From assembly GCA_030386875.1 (NCBI GenBank), contig CM059575.1, forward strand, positions 49,940,859-50,004,858: DNA of 64,000 nt, read 5' to 3'. Below the pieces are notes generated by a model. It ran no database searches. It worked only from the letters and a program-made list of their open reading frames with translations, and was not told the DNA's origin. The number at the start of each line of letters is the position of its first letter. Position 1 is the stretch's first letter. This document shows positions 50,582 through 60,186 of the stretch, piece by piece. The DNA is from Morinoia aosen. Taxonomy: Eukaryota > Arthropoda > Malacostraca > Amphipoda > Talitridae. The translations under genes and the position numbers were made by a program.

Positions 50582-51495
50582 TGCTGATTTTAAACCCGTG
50601 TGTTACAAGCGGTACGCAAATGGTATTTTTTTACTTTTCAAAAAAAAACAATCTCATGCATCTCAATTTCTTGAGTATTTGAATTCAAAGCATAGTTCTA
50701 TCAAATTTACGATGGATGGAGAGAACAACAACAATATTCCTTTCCTTGATTGTTTGGATAGTAAAGTGAATGGTAGATTTCATACATCCGTTTATAGGAA
50801 AACAACGTTCTATGGACTAGGTTTGAGTTTTTTAGTTTTGTACCTTTAAATTCAAATTGAATTGCATTGAGACGCTTTTAAGCCGTGCCTTCTTAATTTC
50901 ATTCGATTTTACGGTAAAGGATTTTGAATTTGAAACCCTTAAAAAATTTTATTTAATAATGGATATCCAGTAACTTTAATTGAGTCCCGGTTGATGCAGT
51001 TTTTGTCCAAAAAGATTAAAAGTCTTCTCTCTACCACTAACCCTAATAGCAAGCTGCACATTTCTCTCCCATATTTCGGCGCTCAATCCGAGAAACTTAA
51101 AGACGAGCTGAAATCTCTTGTGTTGAAATACTTCAAAATTTAATTACATGTTATGCTTGTGAACAATTTTTGTATTAGATCTTTTTCCAGTTGCAAGGAA
51201 AAACTTCCCGTTGCAGTGCGATCCTTAATTGTTTATGAATATAGTTGTGTACAATGTGCATCCAGGTAAGTCGGTTGCACCGGTCGTACTCTAGAACAGA
51301 GGATCGCAGAGCATAGGGGAGTCAGCTACCGCACAGGATCAAGGTTAGGACAGCCACCCCATTCAGCAATCCGTATTCACGCATACAACTGTAATTCAAT
51401 AATCGCTAACATATAACCTTTCAATCTTAGGGCAGGGGTCAAGTTTTGCTGACGTACGTATTTTACAATCACTGCATATTTTAAAGGGTAGACCA
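50582..51495 (+). pseudogene. Penelope-like reverse transcriptase (3' part) plus GIY-YIG endonuclease, dead
   Basis: The frame opens with DFKPVCYKRYANGIFLLF, matching the motif C region of Penelope reverse transcriptases (normally RYVDDIF). The two catalytic aspartates read Asn-Gly at 50619-50624. It continues through FLEYLNSKHSSIKFT, IPFLDCL and FHTSVYRKTTFYGLG, typical of these elements, and then breaks at 50846. Later pieces include RAFLISFDFTVKDFEFETLKKF and SLPYFGAQSEKLKDEL-like sequence. The GIY-YIG domain lies at 51231-51400: CVQC (zinc-binding pair), then a TAA at 51267-51269 where the YIG tyrosine should be, then VGCTGRTLEQRIAEHRG and PHSAIRIH. Several frameshifts and stops rule out function. 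Confidence 0.88.
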
Positions 51496-51616
51496 GCATT
51501 GAATAGTCTAGTTCTTTCCCGTTGTGCATTTCCATCTAATTTATTACAATCTCATGAACTGTTTGTGTCAGTAACTGATCACATTTATTTCATGTCGTGT
51601 GTCGTGAAATAAAAGC

Positions 51617-52189
51617 AAAAATCTTAAGGCAGGTTTTAATCAACTAAAACTTAACATTAGCATTGAAAAGACAGATTGCTTCGTACATCTATCCTAAACG
51701 CCGGTAGACAGGATACACAACGAAGCTTTGACATTTCAATCTTAATATGACATTCTTCGACTCTGACGTTAATCCCATCTGACATTTTAATCCCCACCCA
51801 TAACGCTGAGGCTCTCGTCTCTCTCGAGTGGAGCAGCGCAAAACCGGGGTGCTCCTTTCGGTATGGTCAGAATTTTTCATACTCGGCGGGTCCTCCACAA
51901 CAACCAATTTCGGGGTTTCCTTGTCCACTTCGGGTGCCCCAACGGGCGAGTAGTTAGGTGCCTCACTTTGGCGATTTGGCTATAAGGAACAGGGGGCTAA
52001 GTTTTTCAGGGATACGGTGTTTTCACGACCGTTCGGATACTTGATGTGGGCAAACGCGGGATTCGCCTACACAAGTACCACTTCGTCCACCAATGGATCT
52101 TCTTTGTGAGTCCGACCGAAACGGCGCAGTAGTACTGGACCTGGGTCCAGTACAGTAGTACTGGACCATCTCAATGTTAATATTACATC
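51617..52189 (-). mobile_element. Ty3/gypsy retrotransposon fragment (integrase C-terminal tail)
   Basis: On the minus strand, GPVLLRRFGRTHKEDPLVDE and ANPAFAHIKYPNGRENTVSL, then LAPCS, match the C-terminal end of gypsy-type integrases. The tail ends with RCSTRERREPQRYGWGLK, a common Arg-rich RYGW ending. A stop lies in LV*ANPAF and another after LAPCSL. No LTRs were found. The fragment splits the right arm of the Penelope element. TCGTGTGT occurs on both sides of the split (about 51595 and 52190), which may be a small duplication from the insertion. Confidence 0.7.
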
Positions 52190-52205
52190 GTGTGTGTCTT
52201 TTCAG

Positions 52206-52230
52206 CTGATGATGGGATTTATCCCGAAAC
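52206..52230 (+). ncRNA. Hammerhead-ribozyme-like motif, right arm
   Basis: Plus strand: CTGATGA at 52206-52212, then TGGGATTTATCCC, then GAAAC at 52226-52230. The intervening segment can form helix II as GGGA/UCCC with a UUUA loop. One unpaired U sits between CUGAUGA and the helix, which departs from the canonical core. The motif is the counterpart of 50215-50239 in the inverted left arm. No GUH cleavage site was placed with confidence. Confidence 0.5.
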
Positions 52231-52272
52231 GTTCTAAAAAATGATTAGCATTTTTTCTTCACTTTTAAATAT

Positions 52273-53049
52273 GTAGAACAGTATAATTTTGAGAAACTAA
52301 ATCAGACATGGTTGGTCTTTATCTAGTGTAAATAAAAACACAAGAAAGTATTGGTTATCCGGAAATGAACCTCTAGTTTGAATGCTCTAATCTTGCACAA
52401 GCACGGAGAAATTTTTTCAGTTCATATGATAGAAACGTTTGTTACTTGGAACAAGGAACACATACGGATATGATGTTATACAAAGTGGGAACAAAGCAAC
52501 TGCTAACCCTCATGTTAGAGAATATACAACCATAACGAGCAGCTGCATACGATATAATGAGGGAGGAAAGCTCAATGAAATAATTCAAGAAAATTATTTC
52601 TGTGGGAAACTGAATTCTAAAAATATTCAGGCAGCACCAGACTTGACCATATCCAGATTTCCACTCACTCACCTGACCTGAGCAACCTTAATGAAGAGTT
52701 ATTCGGAAGTTGAGATGACATTCACGAAGCACTTCCGATGTCATCCTCATCCACATAACTTTCTGAAACTTTACAGCAAACGAATGAAGGTCTGGAAAAA
52801 AATTGCTCAAGTTGGGCAAAAAAAAATATTAAATGTGTTGCACCGTCAATTTGGCTTTTTTTAATAGAAATCAATTGCAAATTGTACGTGCAAGACTTCT
52901 AGATTGACTCGGAAAATGGTTTCATGAAATGTCATTAATTGTCCTAAATTTATCATTTATTTCAAAATATTCCGCCACTAGTTAAATTATTTTAAAATTA
53001 TGTTACCTTTCCTAAACTGGAAGCACTTGACATCTTCCCACTGGAGTTA
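52273..53049. other. No gene recognised
   Basis: AT-rich DNA with no supported feature. Confidence 0.4.
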
Positions 53050-53168
53050 CCGCCAGTAGACAGAGGGCTAAACGACCCTCAGTATTTACTTTCAAATTTT
53101 TTTTACAATAGAAATATGAGGGGAAAATATTTACTGGCGGTAAATCCGGTAACTCTGTCTACTGGCGG
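53050..53168. repeat. Short inverted repeat (16-bp arms), MITE-like
   Basis: CCGCCAGTAGACAGAG at 53050-53065 is the exact reverse complement of CTCTGTCTACTGGCGG at 53153-53168, separated by 87 bp. Further TTACTGGCGGTAA and TTACTGGC copies lie at 53131-53143 and 53195-53203, so the same motif is present four times around the structure. It may be the remains of a small foldback element. Confidence 0.7.
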
Positions 53169-55539
53169 AATAATGAACCGTATATTTACTGGCTTTTGAA
53201 GAGTTATAAATGTAAAGTAATGTATTCTTATGCGGCTTACAACTGATAATCATCAAATCAACATTAGTCCGTGCTGTGCGCGAGAAATGCCTAGATTCAC
53301 TTAAAGCTGGCCATAGACCAGAGCACCCAGACAACGATCCATCAACACCTCTGTTTTGCCTGAACCCTCCCATTCGAGCAATTAACTACTTCTTGGTTAC
53401 GAGCTCGAGGTATCGAGCACAAGGGAATTAGTGAGTGATGTAATTTTGTGTTCAGGAATAATGAACTGTATCAAATCTACACAGGTACAGTACTTTGTTT
53501 AAACACAAATATTTCGTGCTTCGCATAGAAGTATGGTGAAATTCCTTTGAATGATTTTTTACTAAATTTCTTCGGTGTTTCAGATCGTGAAGCGGCTTTA
53601 TCTTGTGGATGATTTCAGTCCAATTAAATCCGATAATTTTTGTGATGTTTTACATGAACTTAATCAAATCGAGTTGTCAGTAGTTCACGCGACATATTTT
53701 CCAACAAAACAGATAACAACAAGAGACGGCTCCTACTGATTAGTGAAGCTTCAATTTTTTCTAGCATTAGGAATTTGAAAAGGATCGCATTTAATTATCT
53801 TGTTTTGTAGCTACACAGATGTTATGAAAGGAAAACATCCGAGTGAACAAATTTTCGGCTCCGACTCAGCAATTTTCGTCAACCAAATTGCCTCCCAATT
53901 TTTCTTCCGTAGCAGTTCGTTCGGAACATTCTTCGTGCAGGAGAATGTTCTATTCCTATAAACTAAACAACAATTTTCTGCATATATTTGAAAGTTTCTC
54001 CTGAACTTCTCGCTAATGACATCTACATCTAGCAGCCAAGACTAGGCCACCAAACTGTATCGCTACAGCATGTCCAACTGACAGCACAACGTGGAATTCA
54101 GGCAATTCATTGTGCTTACTTTAAATACAACTTGAACTTTAAGGTGTAACTTATAACGCAGAAGTTTCATGCATTGAAAATACACGCGAAGATCAAGGCA
54201 AGCAGTGGTTGATTTTCCTGCGCAAATGTTAAAATATATTCCACAAATAACAATCTGGAAAAATAAAAGAATCAGAGTGGGCCACGCTTGAAAATTTCAT
54301 TTTAATTTTATAGGATTCTGGGACAAGTTCCGCAAAAATATCGTTTACTTGCACCATAGAAGCCAACGAAATTGTTTTTATCATCAATTAATTCGTGGAA
54401 AATCCCGTAGCATTCTAACCTTCCGGGGTTTAATTTTCAAAATATGTTGTAGTAGCAGTACAGTGGGCGGTCAAAGTTCACCTGTTAATTAAAGTTGCCC
54501 TACGCGTTGTTTTATTTTTTTGTCCCATCGTGTTACATTTCGTCGGCTACTGCCAAATATACAACATCAGGCAACCCAAGGTAGTTGCGAGGTATTGTGT
54601 GCTCAAATACTGTGCGGAATAATTTGCAACGTGAGAAGTTAGACTAGAAAACTCAGCACATGGAGTTCCCAAGTCGACAAGTGAATTTTTTACTGCCGGT
54701 TGAACATTTTACTGCTTTTACTGAACAACATAAAATGTTTGAAAATCCACCTCCTGATAGCAAGTTTAGAAGCCATATGAAAATATCGATTAGCCACAAA
54801 ACTTCCAGAAATTTTTCAATATTCAGTAAACATTCCTTTACGTGCTATCACTTCACTGCATCGTCTACCTTATGACTCAATCAGTTTCGTGTGTTGAGGT
54901 TCAAAGGTCGCTCTTCTAATACAAGAGGCTACACTTGAGTATCTTCGTTACCCTGACGTATCTGCGTTCGAGTTTCGACAACCCCTTCGCTTCCAAACGA
55001 CACAGAATTTTACATGCATTACGGTTTTAATACTTTATAACTATTTCAAACAAACAAACAAAAAAGTCACGTATGAGAATCGAGTCGCACATATGATGGG
55101 CCACATGGAGATTTCATAAACATAGATCACATCCACATCAGATGGAACTTTTGAACCCGTCCCCAGAACATGTAGAAATTGAAGATAGTACACTCCTCTG
55201 GGTTGTATTTCGGAAGCCCGAAAAGGAGCAAGGAGTACAAAGAGCGACCAGGCATCAGTTACAGAAACGGCTGTTTTAGGTGTCGACCACACTGAATAAA
55301 AACAGAGTAAAAAGGCACAACAAACTAAACGGGAATTAAATGGTATGTCACAGCCTTTAACAACATGAGCAGTGCGCTGGAAACTTCATAGTTAACTTGG
55401 TAAGAGGACACCAACGAGAGAGTAATGATAATAGGAACGTATACTAGACGGTCACGTAGCAAGAGTAACTAGAAGTATAATTCTAGTTTCAGTAAGGTGA
55501 CATTCTGCAAAAACCGGGCAGTTATCCCCTCCCATTGTG
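53169..55539. other. No gene recognised
   Basis: AT-rich DNA. No exon, element terminus or tandem array was supported. Confidence 0.45.
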
Positions 55540-56270
55540 CTTTCAGCAAACCCTACAGATAATCTTAATTTTCAGGATTCATTTTCTAAAACCTCCCTCG
55601 AATAATCTATTCTACATTTTCGATAGAGTTCAGGTTGGGACTCTGAGCTGGTCAATCCAGAGTAATCCCTTTCTCCTCAAGAAATGTCATAACTTTCCTA
55701 ACTTATGGCAAGATACATTTTCTTACAAGAAAATGACGAGTTGACGAAGAATAAGAAATAACTTTGACAGTACATGTTGCTGAAGAAGCTTCTAAAAAAT
55801 TTTGTACAAATTCTTCTATATAAATGGATATTTAGGCCCATTCATGCAGAAGAAATAATTCCCCACAGCATCACACTCCCCTCTCCAGATTTGACTGCTT
55901 TTTCCATCCATCGTGGGAAGGGGGTAATCTTTCACCTGTTTTGCGTCGTACACAATTTATACCATCAGAACCTAATGCATTGAACTTCAATGCGCTTAGT
56001 GAAGTGAACTCTTATCTCCTTCAGTGTAATTCCAAAGAATATGGTTTGTCGCAAGGTCTTGACCGGACTTTTGATTTTTTTCATGAAATGAGAAGTTTCT
56101 CAGCTTGCACCCGAGCATGCAGTCCTACATTTGATAACCCGCAACGAACTGTTTTCTTGAGATAATATCGTTAGCCTCTTACTTGAACTAGCAAAAAATT
56201 GATGAAACTGTCACAAAACGGTTCGTTTTAGCCATTAAAACAATTTTAGAATTATCTCGTGCAGCAGTGT
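55540..56270 (-). pseudogene. Tc1-like transposase remnant
   Basis: Minus-strand pieces appear in Tc1 order. VGLHARVQAEKLLIS matches the segment after the paired helix-turn-helix domain. ALGSDGINCVRRKTGE matches the region after the first catalytic aspartate. SVMLWGIISS matches the conserved VMVWG motif and is followed by a TGA. NVSCHKLGK corresponds to the NAPCH region. PAQSPNLNSIENV matches the DWPAQSPDLNPIENVW motif, with the tryptophan before PAQ replaced by a stop and the catalytic Glu kept. Frameshifts and stops occur throughout. Outer borders and inverted ends were not found. It resembles the 38.3-kb remnant in type but the shared motifs differ enough that they are not obvious copies of one element. 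Confidence 0.78.
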
Positions 56271-56646
56271 TTGGAGATCTTCCAATCTCCGGTTTAACAT
56301 CTAGCATTTCAGATGTTTTTTTACCTGCGTATCACATAATGAATAACATTGTTAGATTAACGTACTGTACTCCCTATTTCTGTGATCGACCTTTTTCTTA
56401 AAATTTACCAAAATATTTTTTCGAAACGCATGGTTTTGCGTGTTGATGCCATCATATATTACTTGATAACGTTAACAGTTCCTAAATTTGTATCATGCTG
56501 AAGTGCTGTTGATGTTTTTTTCATTTTGTAGCCGCTATTATTGTACTGAGATATCTCTGTGATTATTTGTGCCTTTTTCTTTCAGATTATCTTACTACTG
56601 TTCCAAAATTTCAGTAAAATTTTTCTCTAATTTTCTATATTTAAAG

Positions 56647-56903
56647 GAAACATACGAAATATTTTACCAAACGAGTATCATGCAGAAGTCAGAGAACGGC
56701 AGGGAGATCTATTCAGCACGCTTATCGGAATAGTCCAGAGAATGAAAGGATGTCAGAAAGTGTTGTTCATGTTCCCAAAGTGGGGATTCCGACTTGAAAG
56801 GCGAGCCAAAAGGCGTCGTCTAAAAAACCTCGAATCTGAAATGTTGGAAGTTTGTGTCTCAGAAAGCGCTGCTATTGCCACTAGGAACTCGCAGAACTAT
56901 TAA
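56647..56903 (+). CDS. Possible terminal exon (84 aa), unrecognised
   Basis: A pyrimidine-rich tract (TTCTCTAATTTTCTATATTTAAAG) ends at 56646 and is followed by a frame open to TAA at 56901-56903. It encodes NIRNILPNEYHAEVRERQGD, then RMKGCQKVLFMFPKWGFRL and a basic run ERRAKRRRLKNLESEM. The mix of residues looks like real protein, with a basic, possibly nucleic-acid-binding stretch. No polyadenylation signal was seen within 100 bp and no family is recognised. Frames of this length are common by chance, so the case rests on composition and the acceptor. Confidence 0.28.
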
Positions 56904-59877
56904 ATGTAGTACATACAACCAAGCTGCCTCCGACTGAAAAGTATTGGGAAAGTTTCAGCGGTAAGAAAACGGGTCCCATCGACCATTCTTAGATTTTTAA
57001 ATCAAATATCTCAGCAGCAATATGATATATACCTCAGTTGTGTCCCTTATAGAAGTAGCGATAACATAGTACGACTGTAAGACCAAAAATGTTTCGGTTT
57101 CATAATTGTTACGAAATTTAAAAGATTCAAAATCATAATTCATTAAACAACCATATGATAGCTGCTTTCTCACGTTAAATTCAAAGCAATGAGGCACATT
57201 AAATAAGGTTGAGGCCTGAGAGTATGGCTCTTGCATTTTCAACCTTTTAATTTTCTCCTCCCCAGAGCTACTGGGTTAGCAGTAGTGATAGTAGTCAACT
57301 CACACTGATGGTTGTTATACTTACGCTTCTTTAATTTATCACCTGCTTACTGATACTCTAGTGCCTGTAGGTGATTGCAGTCTAACAAATTGCGAATTAG
57401 GTCCTCACCAAAAAATAGAGAACTTGGCTTTTTACATCGCTAACTTTCATTTTGAATTCTAATTTTACAAATTTTGCCATACAACAGCTTGGTTATCAAA
57501 AGCTCAGCAAAGTTATTCGAGTAACCGTCTAAAATGTGAGACAGATTCTTGATGAGAAATGTTTGGTCCAGAATTTAACTTGATACCTCGGAAGGTCTAC
57601 AATAGCTTACAACTTATTTTCATAAAAGCTGAATCATGAAATATTTCGATAGTGTCCTTAGCCTTCTATGAACAGGCTTCAAGTAGAGGATGTTAAATAC
57701 ACAATATTTGAGTGGGACACGTGCAAAAACTGATGGAAGTGTTTTAAATTCTAAGTTTATGAAAATTTAAAACTTAAAGCAAAAACTTCATTTAGGGCTT
57801 TTAATCACAGACTAGTAGTCTAGTTTTATCTTGAACTGCTACTGTCCAGCTGGAAAATTCACTACATTATTAAAATCGAAAGTTAAACTTTCACGAAGTG
57901 GTTTAATTAACCCTTAAAGAATTCAATTTAAAAAAATAAATCGCCTGCAAAGATGGATTACAAGTAGAATTGTAATAAAACAGAGCTGTAAAATTCCATA
58001 TTAAATATTTTTTTACAACAGTTACTTGCATTAACACAAAAACTCCAATCACAATCAGTGTTGCCAAAGAAGAATAAGCCCTTTTCCACACTCGTAAAAA
58101 ACTTGAATACCTTTGAAACAACCTATGCATGTGAGCGAATTGTTTTGAAAAAAACTCTCAAAACAAAAAGTGTAAAAAGATACGCATTATTCATGCGTCC
58201 AAATTTTGATATGTGTTGTAAAGACTAGAAACAAATCAGTATTGTTATTCAAGGTTTAAATACGCAATTAGTAAAAAATTGTAAAATTTTAGTGCTGAAA
58301 TATGGAAAACTATTGTAGGCCTCGACAAAAATAACATCAATGAAATAACGGTACAGTTGAAGCAAGGGGAAAAATGGACGTGATAAGCTTAAAAAATATG
58401 ACCTAAACGTGGATTCAGTTATTTTTACAACAAAACTACGATAGTTAGAGTGATATAAGTGTGTGAAACAAACTGAAATATCGTAATTATTATTATGTCA
58501 TAAGTACAGTTTAATCGTCACTGAATTGCCGTCACGATTCATATGTACGATGAAATCATGTTTCATTTCAATTGACGAAAAATAAATTCAGTTATCAAAC
58601 TTGAGGAACTTATAATCAATAAAATAGAGGGACTGTGTCATCATCGACATGTATGGTCATATCAAAGAGACGTAGAACCACAAAATAACTCGCGGTATAG
58701 CTACTCGTAATTTTGGAATCGCTGACATCAACCGAAAACCTGTAACATACAACTCCGAAAAGAACACTTTTTCATGGAAACAAAATATAGCACACAACCA
58801 ACAAAGCTTCCAAATTTAACAGAAGAGAAAACTATGCCTTGCAAATCAAACACAATTTAGGTAACCTTGCGGGGATTTGCTTCACAGATTTCCATGGCGT
58901 GCTGCATTCAAGGACATACCGTATGCTGGGAACTTGCAGCCACTTGGCATACGGTGGTTATATATTGGTTTTTGGCCATTGCAGGCAGTCTGAAACGTAA
59001 AGGAATTTAAGTTTTTATTTGTGTGTCGTGAGCTTTCCATGTACTCTACACTCTGATAAAATTTGCTAAAATTTCATCTCTACTTTAGGCGTTATAAATC
59101 AAGGAAAAGTCACTAAGCGCGGTTAAAAATTATTAAGCTTAAAACAAAATATGTTGGTCAAATCTCACCAATTGTTTCCTCACATTTTGCTAACTTTCAC
59201 TGATCAGCTATGGAAATCATCGTCTTTTTTTAATTCGTTACAGCCTGAGTAAAAAATTCGAAATTATGACGGAGGAACTAACTAGCTAAACGGAGTGAAA
59301 TTCTGATAGATTATGATCATAGATTCTCTTTCCAAAGCCAGGAAAAAAGAAGAGATATTAACATTTTATTTCCAATGAGGTAGATAACGTAAAATGTTTT
59401 GCTGGAGTTAGTTTTTGAAAATATTCCTACACAAAGATTTAAAGTCTGCGAACGTACCACGATAGGCATCATGATAGTCATATTAATTGAACAAAAGATT
59501 GAGAGAAAAACATAAATATTCAATTTTTGATCAGTTCACTCTGATTTAGATAAGGCTTGAAAATACTGGTATCGAAATAATAGAATATGGTGACGCAATG
59601 ATTAAGAACATCTTGAAGGAGACAATGTTCATTCACATTGACACATCAGCTTCACTATTGTGCGACAGTAGCTGATATTGAAATTATGATGAGCGGAATC
59701 AAGAATCGTATTTCTGCATTACTGAGGACACATTTATTCCTATACACTACTTTTCTATGTTTTATCCTGAGCAGAGAAGTGTCACATTCATATTGGACAG
59801 GAATAAATTATAACTAAGACGCTTGTATTTCCTCAGTTAAGACTGCCAGGCTTGAGCGTCATTTCTTGAAAAGGTCT
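56904..59877. other. No gene recognised
   Basis: AT-rich DNA with no supported feature. Confidence 0.45.
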
Positions 59878-60186
59878 TCACTTGAACTTTTGTACCTTTC
59901 TTTTCAAATTTTCCAAATGCTGGCTCTCTTGCTCTTGAATAAATTTAATCGCCTTTCTGTACACAGCCTGATCCCTGCCACTAACACATAGTTGTCCAAA
60001 GCAAGAGCGGAAAAGTAAATTACGAGCAAGAAGCAAAGATAAATTTACTCCCAAACTAAGGTACATTGGCTGGAACTCCTCTTCAAAGTCGCGCAAAGGT
60101 AAATGATGATGCATAAAATGCAGCCTTCGGCTAGAGTTCACTTCTCTGTATGGCTCATATAGAGGCAGGCAGGTGCGTACACATTC
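59878..60186 (-). CDS. Possible terminal exon (102 aa), unrecognised
   Basis: On the minus strand CTCCTCACCTATTTGGCTCGCAG, a reasonable acceptor, is followed by a frame starting ECVRTCLPLYEPYREVNSSR and open for 102 codons to TGA. It continues HHHLPLRDFEEEFQPMYLS, a hydrophobic LSLLLARNLLF segment, and ends in a charged helix-like tail (RDQAVYRKAIKFIQEQES, LENLKRKVQKFK). The tail has heptad-like spacing compatible with a coiled coil. A CpG-rich patch lies immediately upstream (60190-60290). The frame also continues upstream through the acceptor to an ATG at 60249, so an intronless start is possible. I do not recognise the family, and ORFs of this length are expected a few times by chance in this window. 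Confidence 0.38.
   Translation of the reverse strand, partial: ECVRTCLPLYEPYREVNSSRRLHFMHHHLPLRDFEEEFQPMYLSLGVNLSLLLARNLLFRSCFGQLCVSGRDQAVYRKAIKFIQEQESQHLENLKRKVQKFK

Larger units (their letters stand above)
50172..52272 (+). mobile_element. Penelope-like retroelement with inverted arms and a nested gypsy fragment
   Basis: A plus-strand core (50582 to about 51495) encodes the last part of a Penelope-type reverse transcriptase and a GIY-YIG endonuclease. Its 3' region (51322-51616, resuming at about 52190-52272) is repeated in inverted orientation upstream at 50172-50561. Shared words include CCGCACAGGATCAAGG, TTAGGACAGCCACCCCATTC and GGGCAGGGGTCAAGTTT. Flanking inverted copies are a known structural form of Penelope elements. 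The right arm is interrupted by about 570 bp carrying a gypsy integrase tail. The copy lacks reverse transcriptase motifs upstream of motif C, so it is 5'-truncated. Confidence 0.85.
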
